Program-made: the position numbers and the translations under genes | Source: UMGS1590 sp963558655 | GTDB lineage: Bacteria; Bacillota; Peptococcia; Peptococcales; Peptococcaceae | Assembly (NCBI GenBank): GCA_963558655.1 | Contig: CAUWHJ010000013.1 | Span: 1-64,000, forward strand | DNA length: 64,000 bases | Reading direction: 5' to 3' | Notes under the pieces: generated by a model | What the model was told of the DNA's origin: nothing | The model's input: the letters and a program-made list of their open reading frames with translations, nothing else | Databases searched by the model: none | Shown here: positions 8,283 through 16,053 of the stretch, piece by piece | How the letters are laid out: each line of letters starts with the position of its first letter | How positions within the stretch are numbered: the first letter of the stretch is position 1

Positions 8283-8996
8283 TCATCCGAAATATTCCCT
8301 TTCTTCAAAATCAATCATGGCTTTGTCAAAATCAGCCCGATAGGCTTTGCCTATGGGTATGAGCGTAGTGCCGTCTTGCAGGGTGATTTCTGAACGATTC
8401 ACGGTTTTCACAAAACGCAGATTGACCAGATAGCTTCTATGAACACGACAAAACATACCTTTTTCCAGCTTTTCTTCCAGTTCCGAGATGGTCATGCGTG
8501 TACGAAAAACACCTTGTTGCGTATAAATAACGCTGCCGTTGTGTTCGCTTTCGCAATAGAAAATGGTATGACAAGACAAACGAATGTATTCTTTGTTGTA
8601 GTAGAACGATAAGATGGTGTGTTCATGCGACAATTTCTTTTCGATATAGCTTAATGCTTCATAGACTTTTTCTTCTTGCAAAGGTTTGACCAGATAGCGC
8701 GCTGCATCACATTCAAAACATTGCGGCGCATAGTGTGTATGGCTGGTAACAAACACGATAATAACATCTTCATCCACAGCGCGGATGGCATTGGCTGTTT
8801 CAATGCCGTTCATGCCGCCCATTTCCATGTCGATGAAAAGAGCATCGTAGCGTTGGTGGTTTTCGGTGTAGTCACGCACGAGGTCTTCGCCGTTCTCGTA
8901 AGGCTCTGTTTCTATGGCGAGCGCTGGTTTGGCGTCGAAATAGGCTTTTAAGATGTCTATGTGTTCGCGGTTGTCATCGCAGATGGCAAAGCGCAT
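8283..8996 (-). CDS. LytTR response regulator (AgrA/LytR type)
   Basis: A 237-residue cytoplasmic regulator. The receiver domain starts MRFAICDDN, with the phosphoacceptor D56 in FIDMEMGGMNG and K104-type lysine in YLVKPL. A LytTR DNA-binding domain fills about 135-235 (FCRVHRSYLVNLRFVKTV). LytTR domains bind pairs of 9-bp direct repeats about 21 bp apart, which are present upstream of both stalk protein genes. The ATG at 8996 starts the conserved domain; an upstream ATG has no RBS and adds 29 unrelated residues. It is the first gene of the operon regulator-truncated kinase-kinase. Length equals the second regulator exactly. Confidence 0.9.
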   Translation of the reverse strand: MRFAICDDNREHIDILKAYFDAKPALAIETEPYENGEDLVRDYTENHQRYDALFIDMEMGGMNGIETANAIRAVDEDVIIVFVTSHTHYAPQCFECDAARYLVKPLQEEKVYEALSYIEKKLSHEHTILSFYYNKEYIRLSCHTIFYCESEHNGSVIYTQQGVFRTRMTISELEEKLEKGMFCRVHRSYLVNLRFVKTVNRSEITLQDGTTLIPIGKAYRADFDKAMIDFEEREYFG

Positions 8997-9056
8997 TGGC
9001 GTTCCCTCTCTTTCTCTCTGTTGTGTTGTTTTATTATAGCGCACTACGCTTCTTTT

Positions 9057-9079
9057 GTAGAGACAAAACAATAACAAGC
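9057..9079 (-). promoter_or_regulatory. 23-bp element shared by both two-component operons, copy 1
   Basis: The same 23 bases occur at 12131-12153. On the minus strand both copies lie upstream of a TATAAT (here 9034-9039) heading a two-component operon. This could be a common regulator site. Confidence 0.45.
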
Positions 9080-9112
9080 GCAATATGTGGCTTTTTCATT
9101 GCACATAAAAAA

Positions 9113-9136
9113 GCGCAAAGGCAAAAACCCTTGCGC
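9113..9136 (-). terminator. Terminator after stalk protein copy B
   Basis: GCGCAAGGG stem followed on the minus strand by CTTTTTTATG. Confidence 0.7.
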
Positions 9137-9186
9137 TTCTCCCATTCCTGGGATAGACGTATGATTAAGTTGTAAAGGAATGAGCG

Positions 9187-9759
9187 TTATTGCATACACA
9201 TATCAACCAGATATGGCTGAATCTTATCGCGGAACTCGTCCACGGAGACATATTTTTTACCATTGCTTGAGATGATACGAACAGGAATGGTTTCGCTGCC
9301 TTCACCATTTTCTGCCGGCACTTGCAAATGTTTTTCATCAAGGGTGAAACCATAAGCATAGCCGTCATTGGCCTGATAGCGTGCGTACAACGTGGTAATG
9401 TCCACCCCCTGCATAAGACCACCTTCATAGAGATGGTTCCAATCGTTCACATCGTCTTTCACATAAACGAAGGTTGGCTGGTCAATGCTAATGCCTTTTG
9501 GCAGTCCGCCGCCAGGGCCAGCCATAGATTCTTCATTGACAAAATCAATGCCCATGTTCGTTACGTTTGCCAGCTCACGCAGCTGCACATAGGTGTGGCC
9601 ACCGTAGAGCAGCGAATTGTTGATAATCACCTGTGAGCCATTCACATAGGTGTTAAAAGGCAGCGGCTGAATCTCTGCTGCCTTTGCCTGTGTGGCAGGC
9701 ACCAATGCACCAGCTGCCATCACAGCAGCGAGAACCATTGCAGTTATTCTTTTTTTCAT
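9187..9759 (-). CDS. Secreted copper-amine-oxidase-N-like stalk protein, copy B
   Basis: A 190-residue near-identical paralogue of the protein at 5288-5860, with the same signal peptide, RBS and length. The clear difference is a short block near residues 65-80 (VNEESMAGPGGGLPKG here, VADHQMSGPGGGLPVG in copy A). The function is unknown; a stalk domain at a cell surface is the family expectation. It lies between the two two-component operons, and its upstream region carries its own pair of direct repeats (9907-9936) unlike those of copy A. That suggests each regulator may control one copy. Confidence 0.8.
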   Translation of the reverse strand: MKKRITAMVLAAVMAAGALVPATQAKAAEIQPLPFNTYVNGSQVIINNSLLYGGHTYVQLRELANVTNMGIDFVNEESMAGPGGGLPKGISIDQPTFVYVKDDVNDWNHLYEGGLMQGVDITTLYARYQANDGYAYGFTLDEKHLQVPAENGEGSETIPVRIISSNGKKYVSVDEFRDKIQPYLVDMCMQ

Positions 9760-9906
9760 AGGTATTCCTCCTTCTTTGTGTGGCTTTGCGTGTTGATCCA
9801 TAGCTTAAACCACGCTAAAGCATTGTCTGAATAAGATCACGACACTTTTCTTATTCAATGCTTCTTTTACTTTACCATAAAATAGTGTTCATAACCGTCA
9901 CACTGC

Positions 9907-9936
9907 GTAAACGACCATCTATATGCCGTAAACAAC
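9907..9936 (-). promoter_or_regulatory. Pair of LytTR-type direct repeats, copy B
   Basis: On the minus strand GTTGTTTAC (9928-9936) and GTCGTTTAC (9907-9915) are 21 bases apart. The fit to the general LytTR consensus is weaker than for copy A, but spacing and position are the same. Confidence 0.5.
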
Positions 9937-9937
9937 A

Positions 9938-9972
9938 AAAAAGCACCACGCTCTTTGTGGGAGCGTGGTGGG
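9938..9972 (-). terminator. Terminator of the second two-component operon
   Basis: CACCACGCTC and GAGCGTGGTG pair around seven bases, followed on the minus strand by CTTTTTTG. Confidence 0.9.
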
Positions 9973-9975
9973 TGG

Positions 9976-10689
9976 TTATAAGCACAGTTCTTTTTCCTGC
10001 ATGAGCAGGTAGGCTTTCATAAAGTGGTCTTTGTAGGTACGACCAAGTGGAATGATGGCGTCGGTGTAATAAAGGGTAATGTTGCTGCCTTTGATGCGTT
10101 TCACCCAAGCGAGATTCACAAGAAAGGCTTTGTGGGTGCGGGCGAATTGTTCGGCGGGCAATAATTTTTCCAGCTCGGCAATGGTTTTGTTCACACGGTA
10201 GGTGTCGTCTTTGGTAACAATAACCATGCTATGGTCGTGACATTCGCAATAGAGAATGTCGTTGCAATAAAGGCGCAGATGTTCTTTTTGAACGGTGATG
10301 TTGAGAACAGCGTTTGTTTGGCTGCATTTCTTAGCAATGGCTTGCACGGCTTCTGCCAAGTCGCTACTATTGAGCGGTTTCACGAGAAAACGAAACGGCG
10401 CACATTTGAAACTCTCCTGCATATATTTAGTATGCACGCTGACAAAAACAATGGGTATATGCTCATCAATGGCACGAATGGCGTTGGCTGTGTCGATGCC
10501 GTTCATGCCGCCCATTTCCATGTCGATAAAAAGCGCATCATAGTGACGGTTGTTGTCTATATAGTCACGCACCAGCTCTTCACCGCTTTCATATGGTTCG
10601 GTTTCAATAGCAAAAGCAGTTTGTTGGTCGAACATTTCTTTAAGCAAGTTGAGATGTTCACGGTTGTCGTCACAAATGGCAAAATACAT
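9976..10689 (-). CDS. LytTR response regulator, second system
   Basis: A 237-residue paralogue of the regulator at 8283. It has MYFAICDDN at the start, D56 in FIDMEMGGMNG, FLVKPL, and a LytTR domain in the last hundred residues (FARTHKAFLVNLAWVKRIKG). It is downstream of its kinase here, whereas the first system has the regulator first. The ATG at 10689 is chosen because AAAGGGGG lies just upstream and the product then matches its paralogue in length; the upstream ATG at 10707 overlaps the kinase stop. Confidence 0.9.
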   Translation of the reverse strand: MYFAICDDNREHLNLLKEMFDQQTAFAIETEPYESGEELVRDYIDNNRHYDALFIDMEMGGMNGIDTANAIRAIDEHIPIVFVSVHTKYMQESFKCAPFRFLVKPLNSSDLAEAVQAIAKKCSQTNAVLNITVQKEHLRLYCNDILYCECHDHSMVIVTKDDTYRVNKTIAELEKLLPAEQFARTHKAFLVNLAWVKRIKGSNITLYYTDAIIPLGRTYKDHFMKAYLLMQEKELCL

Positions 10690-10703
10690 ACGGGGTCCCC
10701 CTT

Positions 10704-12029
10704 TCATGATTGAGACGCTGAGACGGTGTCGCCCTCATCTAAGAAAAGTTGAAAAAGCAAGGTAAAGGTGGCGCCTTCCTGCCTGAAAACAGGCAGGCTG
10801 TCGTAATGCGACAAGGCTTCTTTCATATTTTGAATACCATAGCCATGGTTATGGCGGTCTTTTTTACTGGTGGTAAGATTGAGCGTGTCAGAAACAGGAG
10901 CCGTATTGACCAATTTACAAAAGAGCGTGTTTTTTTTCTCCTGCAACACAAGGTGGATTGTGGGTGACAGGTTTTTGGCACGCTCACAGGCTTCAATAGC
11001 GTTATCCAGCGCATTACCAAAGATGATGCAAACATCGGCAGGGTCTATTGGCAATTTTTCCTGAATATGAAGCTGCATGGTGAAAGAAATGCCTTTGCTT
11101 TCAGCAAGGGCTTTTTTTGTGCTCAGGATAGCGTCTAATGCTGTGTTACCTGTGTCGATGGCAGAAACTTTACTTTGCAACTGCTGACTGATATTTTCCA
11201 AATAATGTTGACCACCATCTACATCGCCCTTATCCAAATAGCTTTTCAGGGCAATGAGTTGGTTGTCCATATCGTGGCGTATTTTTCTAACTTCCTTTTG
11301 TTTTAAGATAATTTCGTCCATGTGTTTAATCTGCGATGTCATTTGCTGCTCTGCCTGCGTTTGATTTTGAACCACTTGATTCAACCGATTCATGCGTTCA
11401 TAAAAATACAAAACAAAAAAATTGCTGGCAAAAAGCCCAATGGAGCAAACCGTAGCCATGGCATTATAGATTTCATTATCCAGTTCGTATAACATCCAGA
11501 AAATCAGAGCTACTGCTATCACAGAAAAAGTAAACAATACGATGAACAGAACCCAATAAGTATCAATAAATTCCAAATCTTTGTTTTTGATTTTTACACG
11601 AATCGCATAAGCAGCCGCCAAATTCATTGCTTTTGAGAGAACGATTCCAAGGATGAAAAAAACAGGAATATTTAGGGATTCAGTGGTCGTTAAATGAAAA
11701 ACCAAACTAATCATATTCATGACCACAATTTCTATCGAAGCCGAGATGACCCATGTCAATAATGGCACAAAAGCCCTCTTTTTCCAACTTGTTCGATAAT
11801 AGAAGCAAGAAACAATGAGCGCAGAAAGAATCATGCCAATCGCATTCGCAATTTTATAAGAAAAATTGGCATTGACCACCATAATCATTCCGCTTAAAAC
11901 AAGAAAGCCAACAACATATTGCCATGCCGCAAATGATTTACGTTTTTCAAAAAAGGTATCGAACAGCAAGAAGAACATAAGCGATTCGACAAAAGCTGTT
12001 CCATAATAGGCAAAATCGGTGATTGTCAT
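10704..12029 (-). CDS. GHKL (AgrC-type) sensor histidine kinase, second system
   Basis: A 441-residue kinase with about six or seven membrane helices (residues 8-212), a coiled-coil linker, the phosphoacceptor H252 in RKIRHDM, a FGNALDNAIEAC N-box and a HGYGIQNM G-box. The architecture equals the kinase at 6086 but the sequence is clearly diverged. The ATG at 12029 follows AAAGGAAGG; an ATG six codons upstream overlaps that RBS. The stop overlaps the ATG at 10705-10707. The signal is unknown. Confidence 0.9.
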   Translation of the reverse strand: MTITDFAYYGTAFVESLMFFLLFDTFFEKRKSFAAWQYVVGFLVLSGMIMVVNANFSYKIANAIGMILSALIVSCFYYRTSWKKRAFVPLLTWVISASIEIVVMNMISLVFHLTTTESLNIPVFFILGIVLSKAMNLAAAYAIRVKIKNKDLEFIDTYWVLFIVLFTFSVIAVALIFWMLYELDNEIYNAMATVCSIGLFASNFFVLYFYERMNRLNQVVQNQTQAEQQMTSQIKHMDEIILKQKEVRKIRHDMDNQLIALKSYLDKGDVDGGQHYLENISQQLQSKVSAIDTGNTALDAILSTKKALAESKGISFTMQLHIQEKLPIDPADVCIIFGNALDNAIEACERAKNLSPTIHLVLQEKKNTLFCKLVNTAPVSDTLNLTTSKKDRHNHGYGIQNMKEALSHYDSLPVFRQEGATFTLLFQLFLDEGDTVSASQS

Positions 12030-12130
12030 ATCATGCCTTCCTTTCATGTTTCGTGTTTTATTTATTATAACGTAAACTCATCTTCTATTGAGAAACAAAA
12101 CACCTACAACCTTTGCGGTTATTGGGTGTA

Positions 12131-12153
12131 GTAGAGACAAAACAATAACAAGC
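12131..12153 (-). promoter_or_regulatory. 23-bp element shared by both two-component operons, copy 2
   Basis: Identical to 9057-9079. A TATAAT on the minus strand follows at 12062-12067, just before the kinase gene. Confidence 0.45.
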
Positions 12154-12193
12154 ACGGTGTTTTACAAAAACGGTTGCAAATCTTTACCTTATC

Positions 12194-12222
12194 TTGTGGG
12201 GGGCGGCTGGGCAGGGTATAAT
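12194..12222 (+). promoter_or_regulatory. Promoter of the 12272 operon
   Basis: TTGTGG (12194-12199), 17 bases, then TATAAT (12217-12222), about 50 bases before the first start codon. Confidence 0.65.
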
Positions 12223-12271
12223 AGAGGGTACTGGCAAGGGTTGCCAAGGTTAAGTAGAAGGAAGGATCTTT

Positions 12272-12625
12272 ATGATCGTTTACAGCGAACATGGCAAGGC
12301 GATTGGGCAAACAAGGCGGTCGCCGTGCGGTTGTATGACAGAGCTGGTGATTCAGGGCGAGCCATGGCGCACGATGTTGCAGGGTGTGCTGACAGATTAT
12401 GCGCTGGCGGCGCCGTTTGCATCGCCGGATACGTACCGTTTGGTGGACGATGCAGACGCCGGTCGAAAGCTGGTGCAGGCGAAGAGTGTGCTGGAGGAAG
12501 GGCTTTGGGTGAATGTGGCAGAGCTTTTGGAGGACGCAGAGGGGCGCTGGGTGTTGTCGCTTTTGCGGATTCGTCCACAGTACAGTGGAAGGAGGCGTCG
12601 CCGTGAGCGAAGAGAAGCCAACTAG
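12272..12625 (+). CDS. Hypothetical protein
   Basis: A 117-residue soluble protein that I do not recognise. It begins MIVYSEHGKAIGQT and has a Cys pair in PCGCM near residue 20, an amphipathic middle and a very basic tail (GRRRRRERRE). The tail overlaps the start of the next gene by 23 bases, so its sequence may partly reflect the RBS GGAGG used by that gene. The RBS GAAGGAAGG lies before the ATG. It heads a three-gene unit with a DUF523 protein and a ferredoxin. Confidence 0.7.
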   Translation: MIVYSEHGKAIGQTRRSPCGCMTELVIQGEPWRTMLQGVLTDYALAAPFASPDTYRLVDDADAGRKLVQAKSVLEEGLWVNVAELLEDAEGRWVLSLLRIRPQYSGRRRRRERREAN

Positions 12626-13076
12626 AAAGCAGCCACCAATGGTGTTGGTGAGTGCGTGTCTTTTAGGGATTGCCTGCCGTTATGATGGGGAGTCGAAACC
12701 AAATGAGCGGCTGTTGCAGTATAACCGGCGGTTTTCGCTGATTCCGTATTGTCCGGAAACGTATGGCGGGCTGGCAACGCCGCGGCCGGCGGCGGAGATT
12801 CAGCCAGACGGGCGTGTGGTGAATGAGGAGGGCGTTGATGTGAGTGCGGCGTACCAAAAGGGTGCAGAGCACGCTGTGGCGTTGTGCCGCGATTTTCACA
12901 TTCGCTATGCGATTCTCAAAAGCCGCAGTCCGGCGTGCGGGCCGGAGAGTTCGTATGATGGCAGTTTTACCCACACGCTGACCAATCGTCCCGGCTGTAC
13001 GGCGGCTGCGCTGATGGCTGCCGGTGTGCAGGTGTTTTCAGATGAGTCGTTTGAGGAAGGAATGATTGAGGAATGA
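12603..13076 (+). CDS. DUF523 family protein
   Basis: A 157-residue DUF523 protein: VSACLLGIACRYDG near the start, PYCPETYGGLATPRP in the middle and LKSRSPACG near residue 115. The three conserved Cys-containing blocks suggest metal or Fe-S binding, though the family function is not known to me. The GTG at 12603, seven bases after GGAGG, gives the family's normal N-terminus; longer readings in this frame overlap the previous gene. It overlaps the ferredoxin gene by four bases (ATGA), so the two are coupled. Confidence 0.85.
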   Translation: MSEEKPTRKQPPMVLVSACLLGIACRYDGESKPNERLLQYNRRFSLIPYCPETYGGLATPRPAAEIQPDGRVVNEEGVDVSAAYQKGAEHAVALCRDFHIRYAILKSRSPACGPESSYDGSFTHTLTNRPGCTAAALMAAGVQVFSDESFEEGMIEE

Positions 13077-13273
13077 GTGCGGTGCAGTATGTGGGGGTAG
13101 ACGAGAGCGTGTGCATTGGCTGTGGAAGCTGTGCGGAGGTGTGTCCGGAGGTTTTTCGCATGACGGAGCGCGGCACGGCGGAGGCTTATGCAGCGGTATC
13201 TCCAGAGATGGTGCCGCAGGTAAAGGCAGCATGGCGTGTGTGCCCGCTGAAATGTATTCTCTGGGAAGATTAA
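13073..13273 (+). CDS. Small ferredoxin, single 4Fe-4S cluster
   Basis: A 66-residue ferredoxin of the Clostridia/Thermotoga single-cluster type. The ligands are C14, C17 and C20 (CIGCGSC) and C58 in VCPLKC. It carries single electrons at low potential in the cytoplasm. Translation is coupled to the DUF523 gene by ATGA, which hints that the two act together, perhaps in cluster-dependent chemistry; the partner is not known. Confidence 0.9.
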   Translation: MSAVQYVGVDESVCIGCGSCAEVCPEVFRMTERGTAEAYAAVSPEMVPQVKAAWRVCPLKCILWED

Positions 13274-13285
13274 AACGTTGAAAAG

Positions 13286-13311
13286 CAGAGGTTTTTGGCC
13301 TCTGCTTTTTT
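13286..13311 (+). terminator. Terminator of the ferredoxin operon
   Basis: GCAGAGG and CCTCTGC pair around TTTTTGG, followed by TTTTTT. Confidence 0.9.
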
Positions 13312-13445
13312 TAAGTTGTTTAACAAAAGTTTATAGTTTATTTACGCTTTTTTTATTGGCAGGTGGCGGTTTTCGGGCTATACTTAACCTAACAACCGGA
13401 GTTCTCATTATAAATGAATACATCTATAAAAGGAGGATTTTTCTC

Positions 13446-14063
13446 ATGAAGAAAATTGTTGGTATTATTGTGGCATTGGCGCTTGTGGCGATTGTTGGGA
13501 TTGGCGTGGGCTATTATTTCGCCGGCGGCACAAACAGCAAGGCGGCGTTGAGCGAGGAGGAAGCGCAATCTGTGGCTGTGGAAGATGCAGGCCTGGCAAA
13601 GGACGAGGTAGAGTTCACCAAGACGAAGCAGGATCGTGACGATGGCCGTATTCAGTATGATATTGAATTTATCGCTAAGAGCACGAACACACGTTATGAT
13701 TACGAGATTGACGCTGAAACGGGCGCGATTCTTTCGGTAGACCGTGAAACGGGCCGAGGCGGCAATACGCAGCAGCCTGCCAATAACAACACGCAGAACA
13801 ATGCACAAGCCAACCAGGGCAATGCACAGAACGGGCCACAGGCTGCCGGCGAGATTACTGCCGATGAAGCCAAGTCGATTGCGCTGAATCATGCTGGTGT
13901 GGCTGAGGCAGACGCCATTTATATGGATGTGACCTATGATTACGACGATGGCCGCACGGAATGGAGCGTGGATTTTGCCACGAGCACCACGGAGTATGAT
14001 TATGAAATCAATGCCGCCGATGGCAGCATTATGAAGTCGGAGCAGGAACCACATAACAGATAA
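13446..14063 (+). CDS. Membrane-anchored protein with two PepSY domains
   Basis: A 205-residue protein with an uncleaved N-terminal anchor (about 4-24, IVGIIVALALVAIVGIGVGYY). It has two PepSY repeats, residues about 38-95 and 140-200, each ending in YDYEI(D/N)A followed by GxI, joined by an Asn/Gln-rich linker. PepSY domains are thought to inhibit or tether extracellular peptidases; here the domains would sit outside the cell. The RBS AAAAGGAGG precedes the ATG at 13446; a longer frame has no RBS. It is monocistronic. Confidence 0.85.
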   Translation: MKKIVGIIVALALVAIVGIGVGYYFAGGTNSKAALSEEEAQSVAVEDAGLAKDEVEFTKTKQDRDDGRIQYDIEFIAKSTNTRYDYEIDAETGAILSVDRETGRGGNTQQPANNNTQNNAQANQGNAQNGPQAAGEITADEAKSIALNHAGVAEADAIYMDVTYDYDDGRTEWSVDFATSTTEYDYEINAADGSIMKSEQEPHNR

Positions 14064-14085
14064 TGGGCTTGATAGAAGCTGCGAG

Positions 14086-14122
14086 AGAAGAGAAGCTGGC
14101 AGGGTGCTGGCTTCTTTTTTAT
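14086..14122 (+). terminator. Terminator of the PepSY gene
   Basis: AGAAGC...GCTTCT stem with a T-run on the plus strand. Confidence 0.75.
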
Positions 14123-14148
14123 TGATGGCGAGCCTGATTGGCACAGCA

Positions 14149-14181
14149 AAAAAAGGACGAGCGTGTGTGCTCGTCCTTTTT
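14149..14181. terminator. Bidirectional terminator between convergent genes
   Basis: AAAAAGGACGAGC and GCTCGTCCTTTTT form a 13-bp stem with A/T runs on both sides. Confidence 0.85.
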
Positions 14182-14200
14182 GGTTGCAGCTTTTGGGCAT

Positions 14201-14243
14201 ATAAAAAGCGAGGCGAAAGAGGGTGTCTTTCGTCTCGCTATGT
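14201..14243 (-). terminator. Terminator of the rnpA-yidD-yidC-jag operon
   Basis: AGCGAGGCGAAAGA and TCTTTCGTCTCGCT pair just after the jag stop. Confidence 0.8.
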
Positions 14244-14246
14244 TTT

Positions 14247-15092
14247 TTAGTCTTCCACGATGACCACACGGCGGTGTGGCTCGTTGCCTTCGCTGTAAGA
14301 GCTAACGCCTTTCTGGTTTTCGATGGTGATATGAATGATGCGGCGTTCCCCTGCATTCATTGGGCTTAACACCACACGGCGATGGGTGCGGCGGCATTTT
14401 TCAGCCATGCGTTTTGCCAGGTTTTCGAGTTTGTCTGCCTGGCGTTCGCGATAATTTTCCACATCGAAAATAACGCTGCGGTGGTTTTCGAGCTTGCCGT
14501 TGATGACAAGGCTCAAGAGGAATTGCAGAGCGTTTAAGGTTTCACCGTGGCGGCCGATGAGAATGCCCACACGTTCACCGCTGATGTCAAAGCGGATGCT
14601 GGTGTCATCTTCGGTGACATGAACAACGGCATCTTCCACGTCAAGCGCTTTGAAGATTGGCGCAAGGAAGGCAAGGCCGATGGATTCAGCATCGCCTGTT
14701 TGTGCATCGGCTTGGCTGACCGCTTCCGGAACGATGTCGTCTAAGGAAGCAATTTTTTCGCCTGCGGAGAGTTCTTCCACAACAATGGTGGTTTCCTCTT
14801 CTACTGCTTCTGCTGGCGCAGGGCTTTCTGCCGGAGCGGCACTTGGTGCCTGTTCCACGGGCGCCGTTTTTGGTGCAGCAGGTGTTTCAACGGCTTTTGG
14901 CTCTTCTTCCTGAGCAGGCACGTTTTTGTTCACTTCAATGATGGCGTCTTTGCTGCCAATGCCAAAGATGCCGCGGCTTGGCTCCTGAATGACGGTGTAG
15001 CCGTTTTTAACGGCGTCGATTTTCCAGATGTCAGCGGCTTTTTTGATGGCTTCTTCGACGGTTTTGGCGGTAATTTTCATTTTTTCAATCAT
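14247..15092 (-). CDS. jag: Jag/KhpB (EloR) RNA-binding protein
   Basis: A 281-residue Jag protein. The N-terminal Jag domain (about 5-55) has GIFGIGSKDAIIEV, followed by a long Glu/Ala/Pro linker, a KH-like domain with IGRHGETLNALQFL (about 178-191) and an R3H domain near the end (AGERRIIHITIENQ, with the HRRVV tail). Known members bind RNA and influence cell elongation and wall synthesis. It directly follows yidC, its usual partner. The long linker is more acidic than in Bacillus. The ATG follows GGGGGAA. Confidence 0.95.
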   Translation of the reverse strand: MIEKMKITAKTVEEAIKKAADIWKIDAVKNGYTVIQEPSRGIFGIGSKDAIIEVNKNVPAQEEEPKAVETPAAPKTAPVEQAPSAAPAESPAPAEAVEEETTIVVEELSAGEKIASLDDIVPEAVSQADAQTGDAESIGLAFLAPIFKALDVEDAVVHVTEDDTSIRFDISGERVGILIGRHGETLNALQFLLSLVINGKLENHRSVIFDVENYRERQADKLENLAKRMAEKCRRTHRRVVLSPMNAGERRIIHITIENQKGVSSYSEGNEPHRRVVIVED

Positions 15093-15116
15093 GACGATTC
15101 CCCCTGCAGCAACGAC

Positions 15117-16010
15117 TTACTTATTCTTTTTTGGCGCCTGGTAGGTGGCTGTGCTGCCTTCTTTAGATGGCGCCTGATATTTAGCTTCACGTTTTTTGGC
15201 TTTGTGTTCGTTTTTGAGCTGCTGTTTTGTTTTCTTTTTAGATGGATTCTGGCCGCGTTTCTTTTCCAATTCTTTTTCTTTTTCACGCTGAGCCTGACGA
15301 GCAGCACGTTCTTCTGCACGTTTTTCCAATTCTTTTTTACGAATACGGTTCATAAGCAGCTGCTGGAATACCATGAAGCCAGAGGTGGTGAGCCAGTAGA
15401 TAACCAACCCGCTTGGCATCTGCGTAGCTGAGAAGAACATGATGAGCGGCATGACATAAAGCATCATCTTCATGGTCATGTTCATCGGATTGGATGGATC
15501 CGTGGCTTGTGGGTTGATGCTCATGGCGATTTTTTGCTGAAGGAACATGACGAGACCCAAAATGATTGGTAAGATATAGGTTGGGTCGGTGTTATTCAGG
15601 CTGGAAATCCAGAAGAAGTTGGCATGTTCTACATTCGCAAAATCATAACTACGGAGAGCAAAGAAGAGGATGTAGAGGATTGGCAGCTGAATCAGGATTG
15701 GCAAGCAGCCGGCAACTGGCTTGACGTTGTATTCCTGATAGAGTTTCATCATCTCTTCCGAGAGCTTTTCACGGTTATTGGCGTATTTTCTTTGCAGTTC
15801 TTGCAGCTCTGGCTGAATTTCTGTCATACCGAGCATGGATTTCATCTGCATGATCGTCAAAGGCAACAAAATAATGCGGACGATCAAACCGAGAAAGATG
15901 ATGGCCAAAGCATAGCTTGGAAAATTGATGAGCTCGGTAAAGTGATAGAGTCCTGTAATAAAGGACGAGAAAATATTAACTAATGTGCTCAAAATTGGCC
16001 TCGCGCGCAC
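15117..16010 (-). CDS. yidC: YidC/Oxa1 membrane protein insertase
   Basis: A 297-residue insertase. It has five predicted membrane segments, the conserved QMKSMLGMTEIQPELQEL cytoplasmic hairpin, and the GCLPILIQLPILYILFFAL helix. The catalytic arginine of Gram-positive YidC is expected near residue 45 (LIVRIILLP). The C-terminus is a long Lys/Arg/Glu tail that can touch ribosomes. The start is difficult: AGGAGGTG lies 16 bases before the GTG chosen, and a TTG five codons further in is an alternative. It inserts membrane proteins with or without SecYEG. Confidence 0.95.
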   Translation of the reverse strand: MRARPILSTLVNIFSSFITGLYHFTELINFPSYALAIIFLGLIVRIILLPLTIMQMKSMLGMTEIQPELQELQRKYANNREKLSEEMMKLYQEYNVKPVAGCLPILIQLPILYILFFALRSYDFANVEHANFFWISSLNNTDPTYILPIILGLVMFLQQKIAMSINPQATDPSNPMNMTMKMMLYVMPLIMFFSATQMPSGLVIYWLTTSGFMVFQQLLMNRIRKKELEKRAEERAARQAQREKEKELEKKRGQNPSKKKTKQQLKNEHKAKKREAKYQAPSKEGSTATYQAPKKNK

Positions 16011-16053
16011 TGGGCGCTGAAGCGTTCACCTCCTGGGACGGGGTCTTTTGGTT

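Larger units (their letters stand above)
7384..8286 (-). pseudogene. Truncated GHKL kinase lacking its ATPase domain (chimera)
   Basis: A 300-residue product with a full membrane sensor region and the H-box (H256) but no ATP-binding domain. After residue 286 (AQLLQ) the reading frame passes through a short junction into IDFEEREYFG, which is the C-terminus of the LytTR regulator encoded at 8283. The 34 bp at 7384-7417 equal 8283-8316. The gene is therefore the front of one kinase joined to the tail of a lost second regulator gene. It remains open and is coupled by ATGA overlaps on both sides, so a membrane protein able to dimerise with the intact kinase may still be made. Such a product could be phosphorylated in trans or act as a dominant-negative partner; this is inferred. 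Confidence 0.8.
9111..9882. repeat. Duplicated segment, copy B
   Basis: Second copy of 5213-5984, same orientation. The sequences diverge beyond the -10 region, so each copy has different upstream boxes. Confidence 0.9.

Noticed and set aside
5213..12029. A full agr-type quorum system
   Set aside because: Kinases and regulators are of the AgrC/AgrA kind, but no AgrB-like protease or AgrD-like peptide gene was found in the region.
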